Shown in pieces: positions 40,886 through 49,364 of a stretch of DNA of 64,000 nucleotides. Position numbers and translations under genes: made by a program. Every line of letters starts with the position of its first letter. Within the stretch, counting starts at the first letter, position 1. A model generated the notes under the pieces. It made no database searches. It was not told the origin of the DNA and was given only the letters and a program-made list of their open reading frames with translations. Source of the stretch: Firmicutes bacterium TM09-10 (lineage in GTDB: Bacteria; Bacillota; Clostridia; Lachnospirales; Lachnospiraceae); the NCBI GenBank assembly GCA_003481005.1, contig QUKC01000013.1:44558-108557 (forward strand). Direction: 5' to 3'.

Positions 40886-41833
40886 ATGGGAAAATATATG
40901 ATCAAGCGCATCCTGATCGCCATCCCGGTTCTGATCGGGATCACGATCATCGACTATGCGATTATGTGTCTTGCGGGCAGCCCGCTGCAGATGCTGCAGG
41001 GACCCCGAATTTCCCAGGCTGCGGTTGCGGCAAAGGAAATCGCCCTCGGTCTGGATAAACCGTTTTATGTGCAGTATTTTGTCTGGTTAAAACAGCTTTT
41101 ACATGGAAATATGGGCTATTCGATCAAGTCCTATCAGGCAGTCAGCGAGATGATCGCAAGCCATTTGGGACCGACGCTTTTGCTGATGGGCGTATCGCTT
41201 CTGGTCAGCTTGCTGATGGCGGTGCCCGCCGGAATTTACAGTGCGATCAAGCAGTATTCCGCAGGAGATTATACGGTTGTTACACTTTCCTTCCTGGGAA
41301 GCAGCGTGCCCGGATTTTTCCTTTCTTTGCTGTTGATCTATCTGTTTACGGTAAAGCTTGGCTGGCTTCCGTCCAGCGGAATGGCGACGCTCGGAACTGC
41401 AGGCGGCGCGGGTGATGTGGCAAAGCATATGGTGATGCCGGTGTTAGTCCTGGCTATCTCCATGGCGGGTACAAATATCCGTTATATTCGAAGCGCGATG
41501 CTGGAAATTTTGCAGCAGGATTACCTGCGCACGGCAAAGGCAAAGGGAATCGGAAGATTTCTTGTCATCAATAAGCATGCGCTGCGTAACGCACTGATCC
41601 CGATTATTACGGTAATCGGAATGGAGATTCCGGTGCTGTTCGGCGGTCAGGTTATCATTGAACAGGTCTTTTCCTGGCCGGGACTCGGACTGATGACGAT
41701 GAGCGCAATCACGAACCGGGATTATCCGGTTATTATGGGTGTCTGCCTGCTGTCTGCAATCGTTGTGCTGGCGGCAAACCTGATTACGGATATTTTATAT
41801 GCGCTGGCAGACCCGACAATCCAGCTGAAATAG
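40886..41833 (+). CDS. Peptide ABC transporter permease (DppB-like)
   Basis: 315 residues, six membrane segments, and the BPD_transp_1 coupling motif in YLRTAKAKGIGRFLVINKHALRNALIP. Starts 7 bases after the ATPase gene. Confidence 0.94.
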   Translation: MGKYMIKRILIAIPVLIGITIIDYAIMCLAGSPLQMLQGPRISQAAVAAKEIALGLDKPFYVQYFVWLKQLLHGNMGYSIKSYQAVSEMIASHLGPTLLLMGVSLLVSLLMAVPAGIYSAIKQYSAGDYTVVTLSFLGSSVPGFFLSLLLIYLFTVKLGWLPSSGMATLGTAGGAGDVAKHMVMPVLVLAISMAGTNIRYIRSAMLEILQQDYLRTAKAKGIGRFLVINKHALRNALIPIITVIGMEIPVLFGGQVIIEQVFSWPGLGLMTMSAITNRDYPVIMGVCLLSAIVVLAANLITDILYALADPTIQLK

Positions 41834-41844
41834 GAGCGGCGAAG

Positions 41845-42726
41845 ATGGAGAAAAAAGATCGTATCAAAAAAGATATTTCAAGAGAAAGCTATTTGCAGAC
41901 CGTCATCCGTCGTTTTAAACAGCATCATCTGGCAACGGTCAGCCTTGTGATTTTAGCGGTTTTGGTGGTGGCAGCGCTTTTGGCACCGATCATCGCACCG
42001 TACAATCCGGATGAAATCGTCGGAGGCTTTTCCAAAGCGCCCACAGCAGAGCATTGGCTGGGAACGGATCAGATCGGTCGTGACGTCTTGAGCCGGCTTT
42101 TGTATGCGACGCGGATTTCCCTGTTGGTCGGTGTGCTGGCGACGGCGATCTCTACTGTGATCGGTGTGATTCTAGGACTGATCGCCGGGTATTTTGGCGG
42201 CGCTGCGGATATGATTATCATGCGTTTTACGGATATGGTCATGTCGTTTCCCTATATTTTGCTGGTGCTGGTTGCGGCGTCGATTTTTAAGCCGGGGCTC
42301 TGGAGCATCATTCTGATTCTGGGCTTTGTAGACTGGCCGGGAATTGCCCGTCTGGTTCGCGGCAATGTGCTGAGCCTGCGGGAGAGTAATTTTATTAAAA
42401 GTGATCTCGTGGCAGGAATGCCGCTTCCGTATATTCTGTTTTCCGAGATTCTGCCGAATACCGCTGCGCCGATTCTGGTGTATGCAACGTCGGTTCTGGC
42501 GTTGTCGATGTTGGATGAGGCGGCACTTTCGTTCCTCGGAATGGGTGTGCAGCCGCCGACCGCGAGCCTTGGAAACATGTTAAACGGCGCGCAGTCGCTG
42601 ACTGTACTGACGAAACAGCCGTGGCTCTGGATTCCGTCCGGGCTGATGATCGTGGTGCTGGTCATTGCGATTAACTTTATCGGTGACGCGCTGCGGGATG
42701 CGCTGGATCCCAATAGCGGAAAGTAA
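41845..42726 (+). CDS. Peptide ABC transporter permease (DppC-like)
   Basis: 293 residues. N-terminal cytoplasmic segment, then six membrane segments. DppC landmarks: HWLGTDQIGRDVLSRLLYATRISL and DLVAGMPLPYILFSEILPNTAAPILV (coupling helix). It forms the channel with the DppB-like gene before it. Confidence 0.94.
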   Translation: MEKKDRIKKDISRESYLQTVIRRFKQHHLATVSLVILAVLVVAALLAPIIAPYNPDEIVGGFSKAPTAEHWLGTDQIGRDVLSRLLYATRISLLVGVLATAISTVIGVILGLIAGYFGGAADMIIMRFTDMVMSFPYILLVLVAASIFKPGLWSIILILGFVDWPGIARLVRGNVLSLRESNFIKSDLVAGMPLPYILFSEILPNTAAPILVYATSVLALSMLDEAALSFLGMGVQPPTASLGNMLNGAQSLTVLTKQPWLWIPSGLMIVVLVIAINFIGDALRDALDPNSGK

Positions 42727-42795
42727 GACTGGAACACGCAAAAGCAGAAAGAACTGCAGTAGGAACACTGCAGGAGGATATCGGAGGGATTTGCG

Positions 42796-43926
42796 ATGAT
42801 ACAGGAAATGGATTTAATGGAAATTTTTTACTGGTTTCACAGACATCCGGAGCTGTCTTATGAGGAATACGATACAACTGCGCAGATTAAAAAGCTGTTG
42901 AAAGCAGCGGATGTAAAGATCCTGCCGATTCCAATGGAAACCGGTCTGATTGCGGAGGTAAAGGGAGAAAAGGATGGTCCGGTGCAGGCGCTTCGCTGCG
43001 ATATTGACGCGCTGCCGATTACTGAGCTGACGGATTTACCTTATGCGTCGAAATGTCCGGGAAAGATGCACGCCTGCGGACACGATTTTCACATCACGGC
43101 GGGAATCGGGACTGCGATCTGGCTGCAGGAACATAAGGACGAGCTCTGTGGGACAGTGCGGTTTTTCTTCCAGCCAGGAGAAGAATCCTCCCTGGGGGCA
43201 TGGAAAGTGTTGGAAACGACGGCACTCGATTCGGTTACGCGCGTCTGGGGCTTTCATTCTGATCCGACCAATTTGGTCAATGCCATCGGCATCCGGGAGG
43301 GCGCAGTTGCGGCGGCAGTAGATCGGTTTGTGATTACAATAACGGGCGTTGGCTGCCACGGCGCACACCCGGATGATGGCGTTGATCCAATTCCGGCGGC
43401 TGCAGCCATGGTTCAGGCATTTCAGACGATCGTGACCCGCAATATCAATCCGTTCCATCCTACACTCATCAGCGTTACGCGATTGGAAGCGGGCAATACC
43501 TGGAATGTGATTCCGCAGACAGCACAGCTGGAGGGAACTGTTCGGACCATGGATCGGCAGGATCGCTGCCTGTTTGAAAAACGCTTAAAAGCAATTGCAG
43601 AACAGACCGCATCTGCCTATGGCGCATCCGCAGAGGTAGAGTGGATTCCCGGTCCTCCGGCTGTTTGCAACGATGCAGAAATGGCGGCTTTTGCAAAGGA
43701 AACGGCAGAAGCGGAGGGCTTTCAGACTGTTCCGGAAGAACAGTCGCTCGGCGGAGATGATTTTTCTTTCTACATGGAGAAAGTGCCCGGCTGCTATATT
43801 AAAATCGGCATCGGAAAGGGGGCGACAATCCATCAGCCGACCTTTCAGGTGGACCCGGCGGCATTGATGCCTGCGGTACGGTATTTGAGTCGTCTGCTGC
43901 TGCGCTGGGGCGAGGAAAAGGGCTGA
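42796..43926 (+). CDS. M20-family amidohydrolase (N-acyl amino acid / hippurate hydrolase type)
   Basis: 376 residues. Metal-site motifs: CDIDALPI, HACGHDFH (about 89-96), FFQPGEESS, GFHSDP and LGGDDFSFY near the end, plus the lid dimerisation segment GCHGAHPDDGVDPI. Such enzymes release amino acids from N-acyl or N-carbamoyl derivatives, or open peptides. It follows the permease genes by 69 bases, so imported material is probably its substrate. Confidence 0.92.
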   Translation: MIQEMDLMEIFYWFHRHPELSYEEYDTTAQIKKLLKAADVKILPIPMETGLIAEVKGEKDGPVQALRCDIDALPITELTDLPYASKCPGKMHACGHDFHITAGIGTAIWLQEHKDELCGTVRFFFQPGEESSLGAWKVLETTALDSVTRVWGFHSDPTNLVNAIGIREGAVAAAVDRFVITITGVGCHGAHPDDGVDPIPAAAAMVQAFQTIVTRNINPFHPTLISVTRLEAGNTWNVIPQTAQLEGTVRTMDRQDRCLFEKRLKAIAEQTASAYGASAEVEWIPGPPAVCNDAEMAAFAKETAEAEGFQTVPEEQSLGGDDFSFYMEKVPGCYIKIGIGKGATIHQPTFQVDPAALMPAVRYLSRLLLRWGEEKG

Positions 43927-44003
43927 GCGACGCAGCCGGGGAATATGCATAGTAATACGCAGCTTTTGCGTAAGAACACAATATAAAAAAAGGGGTAAAA
44001 AAC

Positions 44004-44969
44004 ATGAGTACATTTCGATTTGCCATTATGGGAGCGGGCAACATCGCACATCAGTTTTGCGATGCAGTGACGCTGGTGGAGGACTGTGAGGTGAGCGCGA
44101 TCGCCAGTAAGGATCTGGGACGCGCACAAAAATTTGCGGAGGAATGTAGCGTAGCCCATGCGTATGACAACTATGAGCAGATGCTGATAGAGGAAAAGCC
44201 GGACTGTGTTTATATTGCAGTAACACCAAACGACCATTTCCGTCTGACGATGCTTTGTCTGGAGCATCGCGTTCCGGTGTTGTGCGAAAAAGCGATGTTT
44301 ACAAACAGTGCAGAGGCAAAAGCGGTTTTTGAAAAAGCAGAAAAAGACCAAACCTTTGTAATGGAAGCGATGTGGAGCCGGTTTTTGCCCGCGGTCAACC
44401 AGGCAAAAAAATGGGCGGCAGAAGGAAAAATCGGCAGACTGGAAGCCTTACAGGGAAGAATCGGTTTTCTCGCGCCGGAGGGAGCAGACAATCGGTATCA
44501 CAGCCCTCTGCTGTGCGGCGGAGCTGCGACGGATATCACGGTTTATGCCTATGAAATCGCGACCTGGCTGGTCAATGAGCCTGTCCGCAAAACCTATGCG
44601 GCTGCGAACCTTGATCAGACCGGTGTGGACTTAACCGATCAGGTTACGGTGAAGTTCGAACATGTGCTGGCAGATCTTGTGACGAGCTTTGCAGCGCCTA
44701 TGGGCAACAGCATGGTGATCTACGGTCGGGAAGGGCGCATTGAGCTGCCCGATCCCCATTATGCGTCCAAATGCTTTTTATATGGGGCGGATGGAATGCT
44801 GAAGGAAGAATTCACAGATACGACGACGCAGAAGGGCTTTACCTACGAGATCGAAGAGACGATCCGCTGCGTGCGCGCAAAGAAAACAGAAAGTCCGGTT
44901 GTTCCGCATGCGACGACAATTGCCTGTGCGGAGCTGTTTGATCAGATTCAGGCGGCAAAGAAAGAGTGA
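44004..44969 (+). CDS. Gfo/Idh/MocA-family NAD(P)-dependent oxidoreductase
   Basis: 321 residues. Rossmann start RFAIMGAGNIAHQF, then YIAVTPNDHFRLTMLCLEHRVPVLCEKAMFTN with the EK dyad of the family, and a C-terminal alpha/beta domain (GAATDITVYAYEIATWL). It acts on sugars, cyclitols or related diols. Probably the last gene of the transporter operon; its link to the amidohydrolase is not clear. Confidence 0.9.
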   Translation: MSTFRFAIMGAGNIAHQFCDAVTLVEDCEVSAIASKDLGRAQKFAEECSVAHAYDNYEQMLIEEKPDCVYIAVTPNDHFRLTMLCLEHRVPVLCEKAMFTNSAEAKAVFEKAEKDQTFVMEAMWSRFLPAVNQAKKWAAEGKIGRLEALQGRIGFLAPEGADNRYHSPLLCGGAATDITVYAYEIATWLVNEPVRKTYAAANLDQTGVDLTDQVTVKFEHVLADLVTSFAAPMGNSMVIYGREGRIELPDPHYASKCFLYGADGMLKEEFTDTTTQKGFTYEIEETIRCVRAKKTESPVVPHATTIACAELFDQIQAAKKE

Positions 44970-44992
44970 ACTATCGGAAACAACGTGCAGAA

Positions 44993-45030
44993 AACGGCGG
45001 TACAGATTTTGAGCTCTGTACCGCCGTTTG
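44993..45030 (+). terminator. Terminator of the peptide ABC operon
   Basis: AACGGCGGTACAGA pairs with TCTGTACCGCCGTT, followed by TGTGTTGG. The T-run is poor, but the stem is strong and a convergent gene follows. Confidence 0.75.
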
Positions 45031-45082
45031 TGTTGGTGTACCCGGTCCGCATTCCTGCAGTGCAGGGTTCTGTGCGTGAAGT

Positions 45083-46327
45083 TTAGAAATAATCCGAAAA
45101 ATACGGTTTTTTGACCGGAATCAGCCGCTCCAGCCAGGTCAGCATATAGTATTCCATCGAGATTTTTTCATGGTCGTAAAGATAAGTCGGGCGCTTGTAG
45201 CCCATCATCAAGGTAGTGAGCGTGTTAATGTCGAGTTCTACGACGTTAATGGACTGATTGTCCTCGACACGCTCACAGGTTGTTTCCCCCTCGTGCCAGG
45301 AAACGAGAAAATCGCCCTGATTCCAGGAAGCAAGGCCGTCAGTAACCCGGAAATGGATTTTGAAATCCTCCGGCTGGATCTGCCAGGGATACTCCTGCAA
45401 AAAGTTTTCAACATCCACGATTCGCGCCATAATATAGGGAGCTATCGTTTCTTCAATCTCACTGTCTTCGAACAGATATGCCATGGGTTCACCGGAATAA
45501 TTATCCCCCCGTACCTGTGTGATCATAGAAAAATGCGCGCTGATGTAGTTCCAAAGGCCGTGTCTGGCTTCGCTGGTTAAATAAACCATTTCCTTAATAT
45601 GAAAAATTTCATTTGCAATGTAATAAACCAGATAACCGAGGGGCTTGTGCTCTTCATTATAATAAAGGGCTACGATCATATCATCATTTTCCCAGCGCCA
45701 GTATTCATCCCAGGCCAGCTTATCGCGAATGAGTGCACCGTGGTGCTGCATGGCGAAATAGGAATACACGTTATGAAAATCCTCGGAATCCAGGCTGACA
45801 CGTTCGACCATGCCCTGGACGGGGAAGGCCTTTGGAAGCTGCGTATCCTTGACAGTGAAGGTGAGCTTGTCGGACACGATCTCCCAGCCCATTTTCCGAT
45901 AAAATGGAATGGAATATGGATATAGAAAGGAAATGGGAAGCTTCTTTTTGTGCATATAGTCGATGACATAGCGCATCAGGGAATGAATCAGTCCGCGTCC
46001 GGTGTATTCCGGATAAGTAGTGACTCCGGTGATGCCGCCCATCGCCATAATGTTGTCCTGAATGTTGATCTGCATGGAATAAACGACGATCATGGATGCC
46101 AGCTTTTCTTTATAGAACCAACCAAGTACATAAGCGTCCTCGAGAATCGGACGTTTGGCATATTTGATTTCCTCCTGCTCCCAGCCGGTCTGGAAGAGCT
46201 CGTAGGAGGTTACCTGAAAAGCATACTGTAAAAGTGCGTTGAACTGCTCCAGATCGTTGTGATCGAGCTCACGCATGCGGAAATCACCGTTGACTTCAAG
46301 GTAAGTGTGCGTGTCCTTGTCTGACAT
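45083..46327 (-). CDS. Eis-like GNAT acetyltransferase
   Basis: 414 residues, the usual Eis length. N-terminal GNAT domain with the acetyl-CoA loop in TYPEYTGRGLIHSLMRYVI and FLYPYSIPFYRKMGWE, a second GNAT-like domain, and an SCP2-like C-terminal domain ending in the family's free carboxylate. Eis proteins acetylate amines, including aminoglycosides in mycobacteria. Physiological substrate here unknown. Transcribed alone on the minus strand. Confidence 0.88.
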   Translation of the reverse strand: MSDKDTHTYLEVNGDFRMRELDHNDLEQFNALLQYAFQVTSYELFQTGWEQEEIKYAKRPILEDAYVLGWFYKEKLASMIVVYSMQINIQDNIMAMGGITGVTTYPEYTGRGLIHSLMRYVIDYMHKKKLPISFLYPYSIPFYRKMGWEIVSDKLTFTVKDTQLPKAFPVQGMVERVSLDSEDFHNVYSYFAMQHHGALIRDKLAWDEYWRWENDDMIVALYYNEEHKPLGYLVYYIANEIFHIKEMVYLTSEARHGLWNYISAHFSMITQVRGDNYSGEPMAYLFEDSEIEETIAPYIMARIVDVENFLQEYPWQIQPEDFKIHFRVTDGLASWNQGDFLVSWHEGETTCERVEDNQSINVVELDINTLTTLMMGYKRPTYLYDHEKISMEYYMLTWLERLIPVKKPYFSDYF

Positions 46328-46507
46328 AGAAGATGCCTCTTTTCTGAATGATGCGGTCTTTGGCTTTCAGAAACATCATACAACCAAATGAAAGGCTCGT
46401 AAAGAGGAAAACTTTTCGCATGACAGCTTTTGAATTTTAGGGTATACTGTGATATCAGAGAATCGTTTGGATGAAACGATGACAGAAAAGGACAGGAGGC
46501 AGACTTG

Positions 46508-47098
46508 ATGAACCAGATTCCCCAGGCAGGAGAAATTTATCAGCATTTTAAAGGAAAGCTTTATCGGATTGTGGCACTGGCAACCCACACGGAGACCGGT
46601 GAACAGCTTGTGATCTATCAGGCACTTTATGGAGAGTTCCAGGTTTTTGCAAGACCGCTTTCCATGTTTCTGGAAAAGGTGGATGCAAAAAAATATCCTG
46701 ATGCAGCGGGAAAAGACCGATTTATGCGGATCCCGATGGCAGAAGCAGCGGCAGTGCCCCAGCCCGTTCCAGCGCCGTCAGAGAACCCTGTTGAGCCCCG
46801 ACCCGCTGCAATGCCGTCAGAGAATCCTGTTGAGTCACGGCCCGCTGCAGCATCCTCCGAGAGCCCTGTTGAACCTCAGCCTGATCCTGGCCTGCTCGCC
46901 TTTTTAGATGCGGACAGCTACGAAGAAAAGCTGGAAGTATTTGCATCGCTGGAGGGCAAAGTCGATCTTCATATGTTGAATGCCATTGCTGCTTCCCTGG
47001 ATCTGGAGCTTTCGAAGGGCAGCTTGGAGGAGCAGTACGACACGCTGAAAAGCTGCCTGATGACACTGGAGCGTTATGAGTGCAATCGCCTGCGGTGA
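46508..47098 (+). CDS. DUF1653 protein with Pro-rich repeat linker
   Basis: 196 residues from the ATG at 46508 (AGGAGG 8 bases upstream). The first 65 residues are a DUF1653 domain: GEIYQHFKGKLYRIVALATHTETGEQLVIYQALYG, FARPLSMFLEKVD. Then three ~12-residue repeats of the type PSENPVEPRPAA (about 86-125), then an acidic helical tail (FLDADSYEEKLEVFASLEGK) of ~70 residues. Function unknown. It precedes mutY by 27 bases in the same direction. Confidence 0.8.
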   Translation: MNQIPQAGEIYQHFKGKLYRIVALATHTETGEQLVIYQALYGEFQVFARPLSMFLEKVDAKKYPDAAGKDRFMRIPMAEAAAVPQPVPAPSENPVEPRPAAMPSENPVESRPAAASSESPVEPQPDPGLLAFLDADSYEEKLEVFASLEGKVDLHMLNAIAASLDLELSKGSLEEQYDTLKSCLMTLERYECNRLR

Positions 47099-47125
47099 GC
47101 AAAAAAGAAAAAACGGAGAACTGGA

Positions 47126-48259
47126 TTGAAGCAACAAACCCCAAGAAATATTGAAGTACAGAGAAAACAGGAACTGTTAAACCGGATTGCGCCGGGACTG
47201 CTAACATGGTATGATAAAAGCAGACGGAGCTTACCCTGGCGGGAAGAACCGACGCCGTATCGGGTCTGGGTATCGGAGATCATGCTGCAGCAGACGCGGG
47301 TCGAGGCGGTAAAACCGTATTTTGCGCGCTTTATGGAACGACTGCCGGATATCGAAGCGCTCGCCGAAGTGGATGATGATGAATTATTAAAACTTTGGGA
47401 AGGGCTCGGCTATTACAGCAGGGCACGGAATTTAAAGGCTGCGGCACAGCAGATTGTGACAGAATACGGCGGAGAGATGCCGTCGGATTACAGGGAGCTT
47501 TTAAAGCTAAAAGGAATCGGAAGCTACACAGCTGGCGCGGTTTCTTCGATTGCCTTTAAACAGCCCAATCCCGCAGTGGACGGAAACGTGCTGCGCGTCA
47601 TTGCCCGGCTTTTGGAGGATAACAGCGATATTTCCGATCAGTCGGTAAAAAAAAGAGTAGAGGATGATCTGCGTCCTGTCATGCCAAAGGATCGCCCCGG
47701 TGACTTTAATCAGGCGTTGATGGAGCTTGGCGCAACCGTCTGTCTGCCAAACGGTGCACCGAAGTGCAGCAACTGTCCGTGGCAGGAATTCTGCCTTGTA
47801 GGATTGCATGGCACCTGGCAGCAGTATCCGCAAAAGGCAGCCAAAAAGGCAAGGACGATCGAAGATAAGACGATTCTCGTGATTCGAACGAGTAGACAGG
47901 TCGTTTTGCGTAAGCGCCCGAAAAGGGGACTGCTGGCAGGACTGTATGAATTTCCGGCGATGGACAAAAAGGCATCGTTGGAAGAGGTCAGGGAATGGCT
48001 GAAAAAACAGGGTGTGGAAGCTGTCCGGATGGAGAAGCTTCCGGAATCGAAACATATTTTCACCCATAAGGAGTGGCACATGACCGGCTATCAGGTTCTG
48101 GTGGATGAACTGGAGCCCATGGGTCAGGATGAATCCCTTCTTTTTGTTGAGACACAGGAAATCGAAAAAAATTACCCGATTCCGTCCGCATTTGCAGCCT
48201 ACAGCGCCTATCTGAAAATTCAGACAGGTATCCAGAAGATGAAAGGAACAACACTATGA
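47126..48259 (+). CDS. mutY: A/G-specific adenine glycosylase
   Basis: 377 residues from a TTG start at 47126 (GGAG site 8 bases upstream; no ATG is available before the conserved core). SLPWREEPTPYRVWVSEIMLQQT with catalytic E51, helix-hairpin-helix LKGIGSYTAGAV with D152, and the 4Fe-4S cysteines C206, C214, C217, C223. A C-terminal MutT-like domain recognises 8-oxoG. It removes adenine mispaired with 8-oxoG. Overlaps the next gene by 4 bases. Confidence 0.95.
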   Translation: MKQQTPRNIEVQRKQELLNRIAPGLLTWYDKSRRSLPWREEPTPYRVWVSEIMLQQTRVEAVKPYFARFMERLPDIEALAEVDDDELLKLWEGLGYYSRARNLKAAAQQIVTEYGGEMPSDYRELLKLKGIGSYTAGAVSSIAFKQPNPAVDGNVLRVIARLLEDNSDISDQSVKKRVEDDLRPVMPKDRPGDFNQALMELGATVCLPNGAPKCSNCPWQEFCLVGLHGTWQQYPQKAAKKARTIEDKTILVIRTSRQVVLRKRPKRGLLAGLYEFPAMDKKASLEEVREWLKKQGVEAVRMEKLPESKHIFTHKEWHMTGYQVLVDELEPMGQDESLLFVETQEIEKNYPIPSAFAAYSAYLKIQTGIQKMKGTTL

Positions 48260-49281
48260 AACTGCTTTCTATTGCAATTCCCTGCTATAATTCGCAGGAT
48301 TATATGGCACATTGCATCGAATCTCTGCTTCCGGGGGGAGAGGATGTTGAGATTTTGATTGTCAACGACGGTTCGAAGGACGACACCGCTAAAATCGCAG
48401 ACGAATACGCGGCAAAATATCCTACGATCGTAAAGGCGATCCATAAGGAAAACGGCGGACACGGCTCTGCGGTCAACACCGGAATTGAAAATGCGACCGG
48501 CATTTATTTTAAAGTCGTAGACAGTGACGACTGGGTAAAAGAAGATGCATATCTCACAATTCTGGAAAAGCTGAGGGAGCTGACCGGCGGTGTGGATACA
48601 CTTGATCTTCTGATCAGCAACTTTGTTTACGAAAAAGAGGGTGAACGCCGCAAAAAGGTGATGCGTTATAAACATGTCCTGCCGGAATACCGTATGTTTG
48701 GCTGGGAAGATGTCGGACGTTTCCATGTCGGTCAGTATATCCTGATGCATTCTGTTATTTACCGGACGAAGCTTTTGCGGGAATGCGGTTTAAAGCTTCC
48801 GGAGCATACGTTTTATGTGGACAATATTTATGTCTTTGAGCCTCTGCCGTATGTCCGCAACATGTACTATCTGGACGTGAATTTCTACCGCTATTTTATC
48901 GGCAGATCAGATCAGTCCGTCAACGAAAAGGTCATGACCGGACGAATCGACCAGCAGATCAAGGTTAACCAGATCATGACAGACTACTTTGTGGAAAAGA
49001 AGAGCGAGATCATGAGCAATAAGCCCCTTGCAAAGTATATGCTAAGCTATCTGGATATCATTACGACGATCTCCTCCATCCTGCTGATCCGCATCAACAC
49101 ACCGGAATCTCTCGAGAAAAAGCGTGAGCTGTTAAACTACATCAGACAAAAGGACAAGAAAGTTTACAGAAAGCTGCGTTACGGTCTTTTAGGAAACTGT
49201 ATGAATCTGCCTGGAAAAACCGGAAGATGGATTTCTGTGGAAGGCTACAAAATCTGCCAGAAGTTTTTTGGCTTCAACTAA
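48256..49281 (+). CDS. Family 2 glycosyltransferase
   Basis: 341 residues. GT-A fold with LSIAIPCYNSQDYM, LIVNDGSKDDT and VVDSDDWV (the metal-binding DxD). No membrane segment; the C-terminal ~120 residues are helical and charged. The ATG overlaps the mutY stop (ATGA), which implies coupling. Acceptor unknown. Confidence 0.9.
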   Translation: MKLLSIAIPCYNSQDYMAHCIESLLPGGEDVEILIVNDGSKDDTAKIADEYAAKYPTIVKAIHKENGGHGSAVNTGIENATGIYFKVVDSDDWVKEDAYLTILEKLRELTGGVDTLDLLISNFVYEKEGERRKKVMRYKHVLPEYRMFGWEDVGRFHVGQYILMHSVIYRTKLLRECGLKLPEHTFYVDNIYVFEPLPYVRNMYYLDVNFYRYFIGRSDQSVNEKVMTGRIDQQIKVNQIMTDYFVEKKSEIMSNKPLAKYMLSYLDIITTISSILLIRINTPESLEKKRELLNYIRQKDKKVYRKLRYGLLGNCMNLPGKTGRWISVEGYKICQKFFGFN

Positions 49282-49293
49282 TCGAAAAAAATC

Positions 49294-49322
49294 TTGTTGT
49301 CCTTTGCAAATTGTGCTAGAAT
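49294..49322 (+). promoter_or_regulatory. Promoter of the second carB
   Basis: TTGTTG (49294-49299), 17 bases, TAGAAT (49317-49322), ~40 bases before the gene. The short leader shows no T-box or PyrR-type element. Confidence 0.6.
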
Positions 49323-49364
49323 ATACAATGGGTTTTTAGGGAATACGTTTACAGAAAGGATAAT

